Positions 43,971 through 52,510 of a stretch of 64,000 nucleotides of DNA are shown here, in pieces (the first letter of the stretch is position 1; each line of letters opens with the position of its first letter). A model generated the notes under the pieces. It saw only the letters and a list, made by a program, of their open reading frames with translations. It did no database searches and was not told the origin of the DNA. Source of the stretch: Lyngbya sp. PCC 8106. GTDB lineage: Bacteria; Cyanobacteriota; Cyanobacteriia; Cyanobacteriales; Microcoleaceae. The stretch lies in contig NZ_AAVU01000003.1 of NCBI RefSeq assembly GCF_000169095.1, forward strand, positions 220,204 to 284,203. Reading direction: 5' to 3'. The position numbers and the translations under genes were made by a program.

Positions 43971-45479
43971 TTATTGGATGTCGTAGCCAAATTTATTGGG
44001 GTCTACTTCGGTTAAATTCAAATCTCCTAACCCATATTCCGCCCAACGTCGAGAAACCATCGCCGCGACATCAACATCAGACTCCAATGCTTCGCCCCAT
44101 TCATGGTCGGTTTCGGGAGGAATTTTGGTCGTTGCATCTATTCCCATTCGTCCACCTAAACCAATTTTTTCGCTGGCAAAATCTAACGTATCAAAGGGCG
44201 TATTGGGAAGAATAAATACATCCCGAGAGGGGTCAACTTTAGACGAAATTGCCCAGACAACTTGACGCGGATCACGAATATTAATCGTTTTATCCACAAC
44301 AATTACAAATTTGGTATAAGTAAACTGAGGTAATGCACTCCAAAAAGCCAACGCCGCCCGCCTGGCTTGACCCGGATACGCTTTATCAATGGAGATAATT
44401 GCTGCTTTATAACTTAACGCTTCCATGGGTAAGAAAAAGTCAACAATTTCAGAAACTTGTTGTCGTAAAATTGGGGTATAAATGCGGTTTAAAGCGATCG
44501 CCATCATCGCTTCTTCTTTGGGGGGACGACCGCTAAATGTGGTTAAATAAATCGGGTCTTTGCGATGAGTCATGCAGTGAAATCGAATTAACGGCGAATC
44601 TTCAACGCCACCGTAATACCCCATATGATCTCCAAACGGCCCGTCGGGTAACATTTCGCCGGGGGTAATGGTTCCTTCGAGTACAAATTCGGAGTCGGCG
44701 GGAACTTCTAAATCAACGGTTTTACACTTAGCGAGTTGTACACCGGAACCGCCATATAATCCGGCAAATAACCATTCAGATAAATCAACGGGAATGGGTG
44801 TAGCAGCCGCCATTATGATTAACGGATCAACGCCTAATGCGATCGCAATTTCTAGTTTTTTGCCGTTTTCAGCGGCTTTTCGCAGGTGTCTTGCCCCTCC
44901 CCGAACCGATAACCAATGTACAGTCATGGTTGTTTTGGACTGCAATTGTAAGCGATAAACGCCAACATTTGGAGTTCCGGTTTCGCAGTCTTTGGTAATC
45001 ACTAAGCCTAATGTAATAATCTTACCCGCATCTTTAGGATAGGGGCGAATCATGGGAATTTTGCTTAAATCTAGTTCTTCTCCTTCGAGGATGACTTGTT
45101 GACAAGGAGGAAAGAAATTTCGTCCGGGTTTGGCTTTGACAACATCAAATAATACTTTCCCAAAGTCTACGGCTTGCGATATTTTTTTCGGGGGTTTCGG
45201 TTGTTGCAGCATTCCGAGTTTTCTCCCCAATTCTTCTAATTCTTGGGGTTTTTCCATATTCATTGCTAAACAGACTCGTTGTTCGGTTCCGAGTAAGTTG
45301 ATAGCAACAGGATGAGGCGACCCTTTGACGTTCTCAAACAATAAACCTGGGCCACCGGATTGTAACATTCGGTTGGAAATTTCTGCAATTTCTAAGTCGG
45401 GGTCTACTAAAGCACTAATCCGTCGTAATTGTCCCTGTTCTTCTAGCCGTTTGAGGAATCCCCGTAAATCTCTCGCCAT
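43971..45479 (-). CDS. ubiD: UbiD family prenylated-FMN decarboxylase
   Basis: A 502-residue UbiD-type (de)carboxylase using prenylated FMN. The N-terminus MARDLRGFLKRLEEQGQLRRI is typical, and the core carries VGVYRLQ, HWLSVRGGARHL and EGTITPGEMLPDGPFGDHMGYY. In cyanobacteria the enzyme is taken to decarboxylate 4-hydroxy-3-solanesylbenzoate on the way to plastoquinone, at the membrane. Its partner UbiX, which makes the cofactor, is not in the window. The 295-base upstream region is AT-rich and shared with the divergent permease gene. Confidence 0.92.
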   Translation of the reverse strand: MARDLRGFLKRLEEQGQLRRISALVDPDLEIAEISNRMLQSGGPGLLFENVKGSPHPVAINLLGTEQRVCLAMNMEKPQELEELGRKLGMLQQPKPPKKISQAVDFGKVLFDVVKAKPGRNFFPPCQQVILEGEELDLSKIPMIRPYPKDAGKIITLGLVITKDCETGTPNVGVYRLQLQSKTTMTVHWLSVRGGARHLRKAAENGKKLEIAIALGVDPLIIMAAATPIPVDLSEWLFAGLYGGSGVQLAKCKTVDLEVPADSEFVLEGTITPGEMLPDGPFGDHMGYYGGVEDSPLIRFHCMTHRKDPIYLTTFSGRPPKEEAMMAIALNRIYTPILRQQVSEIVDFFLPMEALSYKAAIISIDKAYPGQARRAALAFWSALPQFTYTKFVIVVDKTINIRDPRQVVWAISSKVDPSRDVFILPNTPFDTLDFASEKIGLGGRMGIDATTKIPPETDHEWGEALESDVDVAAMVSRRWAEYGLGDLNLTEVDPNKFGYDIQ

Positions 45480-45738
45480 TATTTTTCTGGAGTGATGGTC
45501 TATTTAGTCTATTATAATGAACAAATGGATAAAATTGGTTATACAAGGGGTTTAATTTTCCTCTAAGTCTTTCTTTTTTTATTTGATTATTACAGCTTTT
45601 TTACTCTCTTGTTTTAGGTGATATTACCTGGAAACATATTTTTAAAGTCCGACAATCAAAATCATCAAATTAGCATCATATCACTCTCGATTACTCAAAA
45701 ACATTGTGATTGTTAACCTGCCATTAACGAAATTAGAT

Positions 45739-45744
45739 TATAAT
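45739..45744 (+). promoter_or_regulatory. Possible -10 box of the amino-acid permease gene
   Basis: Perfect TATAAT 31 bases before the ATG at 45775, which also has GGGAG in the ribosome-site position. No good -35 box lies at standard spacing, so the assignment is tentative. Confidence 0.35.
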
Positions 45745-45774
45745 CAATCAATGATTTTTGGGAGAAATCGCTAA

Positions 45775-47064
45775 ATGTCAGGTCAAATGCCATCCCTACA
45801 ACGAGAACTTGGGGTTTTTGGTGCTACCTTAATGGGGTTAGGTTCAATTATTGGAACGGGGGTATTTGTAAGTATTGGAATTGCGACGGGAATTGCTGGG
45901 CCGTCTGTTATTTTAGCGGTGGCAATTGGGGCGATGGTTGCTTTATGTAATGGGTTGAGTAGCGCTCAACTTGCAGCTAATCATTCCGTGAGTGGTGGAA
46001 CTTATGAATATGGTTACAAATATCTCAATCCCTTTTTTGGGTTTACCGCAGGTTGGATGTTTCTACTCGCAAAAAGTGCCTCGGCAGCGACTGCTGCTTT
46101 AGGATTTGCGGGTTATTTTCTCAACGCTTTGGGCTTGGATAATGGTTTATTGATACCGACAGCTTTAATTGCAGTTATCACGATTACAGTCATTGTTTTA
46201 AATGGAATTCGTCGTTCTAATCTAGCTAATTTAGGGATTGTTTCGTTAACGTTATTTTCCTTACTTATCTTTATTATCACGGGTTTACCAACGGCATTAT
46301 CTCCAACGACTGCTAACAATTTAATGCCTTTTTTTACGGCTGAAAATCCCATCGCCGCTTTATTACAAGCCACTGCATTAATGTTTGTTGCCTACACCGG
46401 ATATGGACGTATTGCGACTTTAGGTGAAGAAGTGCGTGAACCCCGAGTGACGATTCCCAAAGCGATGATTACCACGATGATTGTCACAATGTTGTTGTAT
46501 TTGACGGTGGCTGTGGTGGGAGTCGCCGCAGTTGGGGTTGAGGGCTTGAGTGATGCGACGCAAAAGGTGGCACCGTTGGAAGTGGCGGCGAGTCAGTTTG
46601 GAATACCGGGAATTCCTCAAGTTGTGGCTGTTGGGGCGATAACGGCGATGTTGGGGGTGTTGCTGAATTTGATTTTGGGGTTATCCCGGGTGTTGTTGGC
46701 GATGGGGAGACGGGGAGATATGCCTCGTCAAGTGGCGCGACTCAACCCTTCTCAAACGACTCCTACAATTGCGGTGATTGTTGTTACGGTGATTATTGGG
46801 GTGTTGGTGTTGATTGGGAATGTGAAAACAACATGGTCATTTAGTGCGTTTAATGTTTTAATTTATTATGCTATTACGAATTTTGCCGCGTTAAAAATTC
46901 CGCCGGAAGGACGACTTTATCCGAAGCCGATAGCAGTGATTGGGCTAGTATCGTGTTTTTTTCTGGCGTTTTGGGTAGAGTGGCAAATTTGGTTAGTGGG
47001 TTTAGGATTAATTGCGGTTGGCTGGTTGTGGCGCTTCATTTTGCAGAGGGTTCAGCCTCAATAA
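45775..47064 (+). CDS. APC family amino-acid permease
   Basis: A 429-residue transporter with about twelve membrane segments. The first helix carries the broken-helix motif GLGSIIGTGVFVSIG, typical of the APC superfamily, and AKSASAATAALGFAGYF and YTGYGRIATLGEEVREP are also characteristic. It probably moves amino acids or related amines into the cell; the substrate is not visible in the sequence. It is divergent from ubiD and is followed after 105 bases by the NYN-LOTUS gene. Confidence 0.9.
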   Translation: MSGQMPSLQRELGVFGATLMGLGSIIGTGVFVSIGIATGIAGPSVILAVAIGAMVALCNGLSSAQLAANHSVSGGTYEYGYKYLNPFFGFTAGWMFLLAKSASAATAALGFAGYFLNALGLDNGLLIPTALIAVITITVIVLNGIRRSNLANLGIVSLTLFSLLIFIITGLPTALSPTTANNLMPFFTAENPIAALLQATALMFVAYTGYGRIATLGEEVREPRVTIPKAMITTMIVTMLLYLTVAVVGVAAVGVEGLSDATQKVAPLEVAASQFGIPGIPQVVAVGAITAMLGVLLNLILGLSRVLLAMGRRGDMPRQVARLNPSQTTPTIAVIVVTVIIGVLVLIGNVKTTWSFSAFNVLIYYAITNFAALKIPPEGRLYPKPIAVIGLVSCFFLAFWVEWQIWLVGLGLIAVGWLWRFILQRVQPQ

Positions 47065-47169
47065 GCCCGAAAGGGGGGTGAGTTTTTTGGACATGATCGC
47101 ATTCCCGTCGCCCAACGTGTTACTCTTAAAGAATAGAGCATCAGATATCTTGATCGGACTTGCAGGGTC

Positions 47170-48597
47170 ATGCCCCATCCAAATCACCAACTTGGGACTA
47201 ATGATTCTACTGTAGTCGATACGGTTTGCCATTTTCTTTATCAAACTCTGGTTTCACTCCAGAAGCAGCATCCTCAATGGCTTAATCCTCGCTACCAAAA
47301 TATTCCCTGGCATCAACCGCGCTATGAGTCTATCTTTTTCCAGAAGATTTCTCAAGGGTTGAGTCAGGTCAAGCCGCCTGAGAAATTACGGGCGAAAGTT
47401 CAAAATTATCTCAAGGTTTTGCTGAGTGGGGAATTTCTTCAATCCTCGGAATATCAGGCTGTTATTGCTCAACTCGAACAACTGATTTATCCAAACCCTA
47501 AACTGACTCCTTATCCACATCCTGGGGAAATCAACCCTCAACAACTCTATTTTAATGGGCGCAGTTTTTCAACCAGTGGAATTAGTATTCTGTTGTTGGA
47601 TGTGGAAAATCTTCAATTGGATGTCGAAACCGAGAAATTTTTAGAAAGTGTTTGTACCTGTCCGTTGCAAATTAAGGTTGCTTTTGCTAATTGGCGTAGC
47701 ATGGGAAAAAAAGATATTGAGTTGCATCAGCGAGGGTATCAACTCATTCATGTTCCGCCCGGAAAAGATAGTGCTGATTTAAAAATGGCGACAGTTGGTT
47801 CTTCTATTTTCGTCTATTATCCCACAGCCCAAGAAGTTTTGGTTTGTTCGTCTGATCGGGCCTTGACTCATCTATGCAATACTCTACAAGCTCATGGGTT
47901 AACAGTTTATCAGGTCAAGAAGAAAAAAGATCAGATTCTGGTGTTTGATAATCGAACCGGGGAAACTCAACAATTTAATTTAACATCTTCTAGCGATATT
48001 CCCTCGTTAGATAAATTTCTAGTACAGTTACAAGATTTAGTTCGCTCCGAACAAAAGCGTATTAATAGTCAATGGATTAAACTCTCGCGTCTTTCTTCCC
48101 TCTATAAAGATACCTACAAAATAACAATTAGTCAAGTTGTTTCTGCCCATTTTCCCGAATCTAAAGCCAGAGACATATTTATTAACAACCCTCAAATTTT
48201 TGCCATTCATCAACCTTCTGAAAAGTCCCAAACCTATGTGACTTTATTTGAACTCGCATATCCGAAAGATGAGTTAACGCCTGCTGCGGACGAAAATTCA
48301 ACCAATGGTTTAGTGAAAATTCAATCCATTGAACAGTTAGAAATCGCCCTCGTTCAAATTGTTAAAGAACTCACTGCTAAAACCACCAGTTCTTGCATTT
48401 CGTTATCAATCTTAGGAAGTTACTTTAATAAAAAATATGGTCAAGCCATTACCCAAGTAATTAAACAACTTCAGCCGGGAGGTAAGTTCCCAAAATTTAT
48501 TGATATGTGTAGTTCTTTTGAGTTAGAGGAAACCGAAAGAGGCTGGAGTGTGTGTTTACTAACGCCAAATTTCCCTTCATCTTCAGAAGAAGAATAA
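47170..48597 (+). CDS. NYN-domain predicted RNase with two LOTUS (OST-HTH) domains
   Basis: A 475-residue protein. A NYN (PIN-like nuclease) domain at about 138-250 shows the acidic metal-binding residues Asp144 and Glu146 in LLLDVENLQLD, Asp203 in SADLKMA and Asp229 in VCSSDRALTHL. Two LOTUS/OST-HTH-like domains follow (about 280-365 and 388-465), each with a helical start, a YKDTYKITISQVV or NKKYGQAITQVI helix and an F-I/F-x-I/M strand end. The first 130 residues are helical and unassigned. The same domain pairing occurs in eukaryotic MARF1 and in bacterial NYN proteins thought to process RNA. Its targets are unknown. Confidence 0.8.
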   Translation: MPHPNHQLGTNDSTVVDTVCHFLYQTLVSLQKQHPQWLNPRYQNIPWHQPRYESIFFQKISQGLSQVKPPEKLRAKVQNYLKVLLSGEFLQSSEYQAVIAQLEQLIYPNPKLTPYPHPGEINPQQLYFNGRSFSTSGISILLLDVENLQLDVETEKFLESVCTCPLQIKVAFANWRSMGKKDIELHQRGYQLIHVPPGKDSADLKMATVGSSIFVYYPTAQEVLVCSSDRALTHLCNTLQAHGLTVYQVKKKKDQILVFDNRTGETQQFNLTSSSDIPSLDKFLVQLQDLVRSEQKRINSQWIKLSRLSSLYKDTYKITISQVVSAHFPESKARDIFINNPQIFAIHQPSEKSQTYVTLFELAYPKDELTPAADENSTNGLVKIQSIEQLEIALVQIVKELTAKTTSSCISLSILGSYFNKKYGQAITQVIKQLQPGGKFPKFIDMCSSFELEETERGWSVCLLTPNFPSSSEEE

Positions 48598-48626
48598 AGG
48601 GGAAAATCGGTTAAAAATCTGTTGAT

Positions 48627-49121
48627 TTAATCCATATATAAAAATTCTTGATTCAGAATTTCTTTCCAAGTATTAAGCCCAACAATTCCGTTTGCTACTA
48701 ATCCATGTTTAAGTTGAAATAGCTTAACTGCATCTAATGTTTTCACCCCAAAAATCCCATCAACGACTAAATTAGCCTCAATATTATTCAGATGAGTTTG
48801 CAATTCAAAAACAATTTTTCCAGTATTTCCTACTTTTAAAACCGGAAAATCATCATCAGGATTATCTAACGGGGCTGTTGTAATTTCTAATAAAATTCTC
48901 CAAGTTTGCGACCCAACAATCCCATCAATGATTAACTCATTATCTCTTTGAAACCGCTTAACTGCTATTTCCGTATCAGAACCAAAAACTCCATCTATTC
49001 TGAGATTAGCACCTACAATATTGAGGCTATTTTGTAGATAGATGACATTATCTCCGGTTTTACCTAACTGCAAAATGGGTAAAGATTTAACGGTTGTAGA
49101 AGAAATACTGGATGTTTGCAT
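48627..49121 (-). CDS. Two-repeat peptidoglycan-binding domain protein 1
   Basis: A 164-residue protein made of two PG_binding_1 domains (about 14-80 and 90-160), each ending in VDGIFG, AVKxFQ and the D/N-GIVG-x-x-TW signature. No signal peptide, membrane segment or catalytic domain is seen. PG_binding_1 domains hold enzymes on the murein or occur as stand-alone repeats. It is the most diverged of three similar genes in a row and converges with the NYN gene across 29 bases. Confidence 0.85.
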   Translation of the reverse strand: MQTSSISSTTVKSLPILQLGKTGDNVIYLQNSLNIVGANLRIDGVFGSDTEIAVKRFQRDNELIIDGIVGSQTWRILLEITTAPLDNPDDDFPVLKVGNTGKIVFELQTHLNNIEANLVVDGIFGVKTLDAVKLFQLKHGLVANGIVGLNTWKEILNQEFLYMD

Positions 49122-49226
49122 GATTAATACTTCCTGAAATTAGTGAACTTGAATAAATCTAATCTGCTTTTTGAGAATTGAGGAGTCACGGGTTTACATG
49201 ACTCCTACATCGATATTCTCAGGGAA

Positions 49227-49682
49227 TTAGAAGAAAGGATGCAGTAAAGCATTCCAAGTTAAACGACCAACAATTCCATCAACAACTAACCCTTTTTCGG
49301 CTTGAAATTTCTTGATGGCTGCTTCTGTAGCGTTTCCAAAGACACCATCAACAACTAAGTTTTCTCCCGAATAATTATTTAAGTTATTTTGAATCTGGAT
49401 TACATCTTCTCCTTTACTACCTTGACGCAAAATTGGTAGAGAATTTAGAGTGCGGATAGGAACCGAAGTCGCCTGAGATAAAATATTGATTGTTTTCGGC
49501 CCAACAATTCCATCAACCGTTAATCCACTCTTTTTTTGAAACTCTTTAACGGCTGCTTCTGTAGTTGCCCCAAAGATACCGTCTTCAACTAATTTTGCCC
49601 CAAAAATATTCAGTTGTGCTTGGATATCTTTCACGGCTTAACCTTGGCTGCCCCGACGTACAATAGTTGTTTTTGATTGCAT
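49227..49682 (-). pseudogene. Two-repeat peptidoglycan-binding protein 2, in-frame stop near start
   Basis: From the ATG at 49682 the frame reads MQSKTTIVRRGSQG and then meets TAA (49640-49638), after which it continues in the same frame as AVKDIQAQLNIFGAKL through two complete PG_binding_1 domains to 49227. The intact neighbour has VRRGSQGKTIKNLQ at this point, so a lysine codon seems to have become a stop. Re-initiation at the GTG of 49634 would give 135 residues with most of both domains. It could be a pseudogene, a functional short form or a sequencing error. Confidence 0.72.
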
Positions 49683-49908
49683 GATTGATTTCCCAACTAA
49701 CTTGTTTCTATAGTTCTAATATAGTTAATCTAAACAGGATTGGGTAGTCACTCATTTATGTAAATGAATGTTTGGGTTTCAGTCCAAGTCAAGTCTAAAA
49801 TATAAACAACATAAAAATTCCCTTAATCTCAAAAAAGGAGACTTCAGGGAGAGTCAAAGCTATTTTAGAGGGAAAATGAATGGTCAATTTAATCAATTCA
49901 TCCTTTAC

Positions 49909-50388
49909 CTAAAAGAATTCATGCAGCAAAGCATTCCATGTAAAAGGCCCAACAATTCCATCAGCAGTCAACCCAAAACGGCGTTGAAATTGTTTAACAG
50001 CTCCTTCTGTTTTTGAGGCAAAAATACCATTAACCAGCAAATTAATCTCAAAATCATTCAGACGATTTTGCAACCTAATCACATCATTTCCCACACTTCC
50101 AAAACTGAGAATCGGTAAAGATTGTAGAGCCTCAAAAGGAACGCTAGTCGCTTTCAATAACGTATTCCAAGTTTCCGACCCAACAATGCCATCGACTAAT
50201 AATCGATTTTCTCTTTGAAATTGTTTGACCATTGCTTCAGTCGCCATACCAAAAACTTCGTCAATTAATAATTTGTATCCCAAAATACTGAGGCGTTCTT
50301 GCAAGTTTTTAATGGTTTTTCCTTGACTCCCCCGACGCACAATCGGTAGAGATTGAATCGTTTTCGGATAAAAATCTGTGGTTTGCAT
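49909..50388 (-). CDS. Two-repeat peptidoglycan-binding domain protein 3
   Basis: A 159-residue protein with two PG_binding_1 domains joined by a short linker (TSVPFEALQSLPIL). Each has the TExxVKQFQ helix and the DGIVGxxTWN signature. It closely resembles the broken gene downstream, including the start IVRRGSQG and the end WNALLHEFF against WNALLHPFF, so these two are the younger duplication of the set. No signal peptide is visible, so export would need another route, or the protein acts in the cytoplasm. Confidence 0.87.
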   Translation of the reverse strand: MQTTDFYPKTIQSLPIVRRGSQGKTIKNLQERLSILGYKLLIDEVFGMATEAMVKQFQRENRLLVDGIVGSETWNTLLKATSVPFEALQSLPILSFGSVGNDVIRLQNRLNDFEINLLVNGIFASKTEGAVKQFQRRFGLTADGIVGPFTWNALLHEFF

Positions 50389-50615
50389 CTCTAAACTTCC
50401 AGTGGATTGATATTCATAGTTCTAATCTAATCACTGGGTTATCCATTGCACAGTCACTTTTTTGAGTGAATCTTTGCCAAATCAGAATATTGTCGTTAAT
50501 TTGAGGGACAGATGGAGTTTATTTTTCAGAAGTTGAATAAATCTATCTTTTGTCTTTCCCCGACTCGGACGGTTGTGACTATACTAAGAAGGGAGTTTTT
50601 AAGAAATGTAACGAA

Positions 50616-51323
50616 ATGCGAGACAAAGTAGCGGTAATCGTTGGGGGAACAGGTGGAATCGGTTCAGCCGTCGCCCGAAAGTTAGTCCAATCCGGGGTCA
50701 AACTGGTGTTGGCCGCCAGAGACAGCCATAAATTGGAAACCTTAGCTTCAGAATTGGGAACACCAGACGTTTTGGCGGTTTCAACTGATATCACTGACCC
50801 GCAGCAAGTTGAAGGATTGATGCAAAAAGCCGAAAGTCACTTCGGCCAGATTGATATTTTGGTCAATGCAGCCGGCGCCGGAATTCTCAAACAGTGGAAT
50901 AAAATCGAACCCTCTGACCTCGATAGAATGTTGGACTTGAACCTCAAGGGGAGTTTTTATACCACTCAAGCGGTTGCGAGTGTGATGAAACAGCAAAAAT
51001 CTGGTCATATTTGTAATGTAATTGGGATTTTAGGAAAACATTCGATGGCAATGGGAAGTGCTTATTGTGCTTCTAAATTTGGGGTAGTTGGCTTTAGTAA
51101 GTGTATGGCTGATGAAATGCGTCGGTATGGAATTAAATTTACATTATTCTATCTTGGGGGGGTTGATACTCCTTTTTGGGATAGTGTTAGTTTAAAGGTT
51201 GACCGTTCAAAAATGCTCAGTTCTGAAACGGCAGCCGATGCAATTTTATTTGCACTCTCAGCCGAACCTCAGGCTGTTCCAATGGAGATTAATATTCAAC
51301 CCGATAGTCATTTATTCTTTTAG
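50616..51323 (+). CDS. SDR family protein lacking the catalytic serine
   Basis: A 235-residue short-chain dehydrogenase/reductase, counted from the ATG at 50616 that starts MRDKVAVIVGGTGGIGSAVA. A TTG 66 bases earlier is also open but adds a poorly conserved leader. The nucleotide loop GGTGGIG, the NAAG motif (Asn84), Asn109, Tyr150 and Lys154 (YCASK) are present. The residue 13 before the tyrosine, where the catalytic serine belongs, is Gly137 (NVIGILG instead of NxSS). It may be inactive, use another residue, or act on an unusual substrate. It precedes HPPD by 61 bases on the same strand. Confidence 0.82.
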   Translation: MRDKVAVIVGGTGGIGSAVARKLVQSGVKLVLAARDSHKLETLASELGTPDVLAVSTDITDPQQVEGLMQKAESHFGQIDILVNAAGAGILKQWNKIEPSDLDRMLDLNLKGSFYTTQAVASVMKQQKSGHICNVIGILGKHSMAMGSAYCASKFGVVGFSKCMADEMRRYGIKFTLFYLGGVDTPFWDSVSLKVDRSKMLSSETAADAILFALSAEPQAVPMEINIQPDSHLFF

Positions 51324-51384
51324 TGAGAAAGAATAGGGAATGAGGAATTGAGCGTTGATTCCAAACACCAAATAGTGGGAGTTT

Positions 51385-52479
51385 ATGATGCAGTTTGATC
51401 ATCTACATTTTTATGTCACCAATGCTAAGGCATCACGAGATTGGTTTATTCAGAAGTTGGGTTTTCAAGCTCAGGGATGTGTGACAACCTCTGATACTCA
51501 TACAGAAATTATACAGCATGGATCGGTTTATTTTCTGTTATCTTCTCCGGTAACGGATGCGAGTCCGGTGGCTGAGTATTTGGAGCAACATCCGTCTGGT
51601 ATTGTAGATGTGGCATTTCAAGTTGAGGATATAGAATCTGCGGCTCAACGAATGAAAGTTGAAGGGGTTAAAATGATGCAACCGATTCAACAATATTCTG
51701 TCGATAATAGTCTCCTAAAATGGTTTACTATTGTGGGCTGGAGTGGGTTACATCATACCTTAGTAGAACGGCAAAATCATCCTCACTGGAAGTTGCTTCC
51801 TTCTGTTCCTTTTCCCATTCCCTATTCTCAAGTTCATTCTCATATTGTCGGAATTGATCATGTCGTTTTAAATGTGAATGCAGGAGATTTACAAGCGGCT
51901 GTAAACTGGTATAAACAGGTTCTTCAGTTTGAATCTAAACAGACATTTGATATTCAAACAAAGCGTTCTGGTTTGCATAGTCAAGTGCTGGTTGATGAAC
52001 ATAAAAATGTGCAGTTTCCCATTAATGAACCTACATCAGAAAAGTCACAAATTCAGGAATTTATCGATGTTAATCGAGGTGCAGGAATTCAACATATTGC
52101 GTTGAAAACTCAAAATATTATTCAAGTTGTTGGTCAGTTGAGACAGCAAGGATTACAATTTATTTCCGTATCTCCTTTCTATTATAGCCAGTTACAACAA
52201 CAGTTAAATCAAAATGAGTTATCACCCGCCGACTGGAAAACGATTCAAGAGTATGAAATCCTGATTGATATGTCTGATTCAGACGCAATGTTATTACAAA
52301 TTTTTACTCAGCCTATTTTTGAGGAACCCACATTCTTTTTTGAGTTTATAGAACGTAGAAACAGTTGGGTTAATGGAAATCTTGTTGAAGCCAAAGGATT
52401 TGGAGAAGGTAATTTTCAAGCCTTATTTGAAGCAATGGAACAGGAACAAATTAAAAGAAGTCAGTATTCAAATCAATAG
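51385..52479 (+). CDS. hppD: 4-Hydroxyphenylpyruvate dioxygenase
   Basis: A 364-residue Fe(II) dioxygenase turning 4-hydroxyphenylpyruvate into homogentisate, the head group precursor of tocopherol (and in plants plastoquinone). The iron ligands are His159 (GIDH), His237 (GIQHIAL) and Glu320 (FFFEFIERR), all in place, and the two VOC-fold halves are complete. Two ATGs lie in tandem; the second (51388) is better spaced from GGGAG. The SDR gene is 61 bases upstream on the same strand, so the two may be co-transcribed. It converges with the giant CHAT gene across 31 bases. Confidence 0.93.
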   Translation: MMQFDHLHFYVTNAKASRDWFIQKLGFQAQGCVTTSDTHTEIIQHGSVYFLLSSPVTDASPVAEYLEQHPSGIVDVAFQVEDIESAAQRMKVEGVKMMQPIQQYSVDNSLLKWFTIVGWSGLHHTLVERQNHPHWKLLPSVPFPIPYSQVHSHIVGIDHVVLNVNAGDLQAAVNWYKQVLQFESKQTFDIQTKRSGLHSQVLVDEHKNVQFPINEPTSEKSQIQEFIDVNRGAGIQHIALKTQNIIQVVGQLRQQGLQFISVSPFYYSQLQQQLNQNELSPADWKTIQEYEILIDMSDSDAMLLQIFTQPIFEEPTFFFEFIERRNSWVNGNLVEAKGFGEGNFQALFEAMEQEQIKRSQYSNQ

Positions 52480-52510
52480 CCTAATTCTGAGTATATAAAA
52501 GGCTTCTAAA

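Noticed and set aside
44668..44958. Plus-strand frame opposite ubiD
   Set aside because: Fully antisense to conserved UbiD coding sequence, with Ser/Pro-rich shadow composition.
49768..50016. Plus-strand 82-codon frame
   Set aside because: It runs partly antisense to a clear peptidoglycan-binding gene, and the rest is intergenic AT-rich sequence without protein character.
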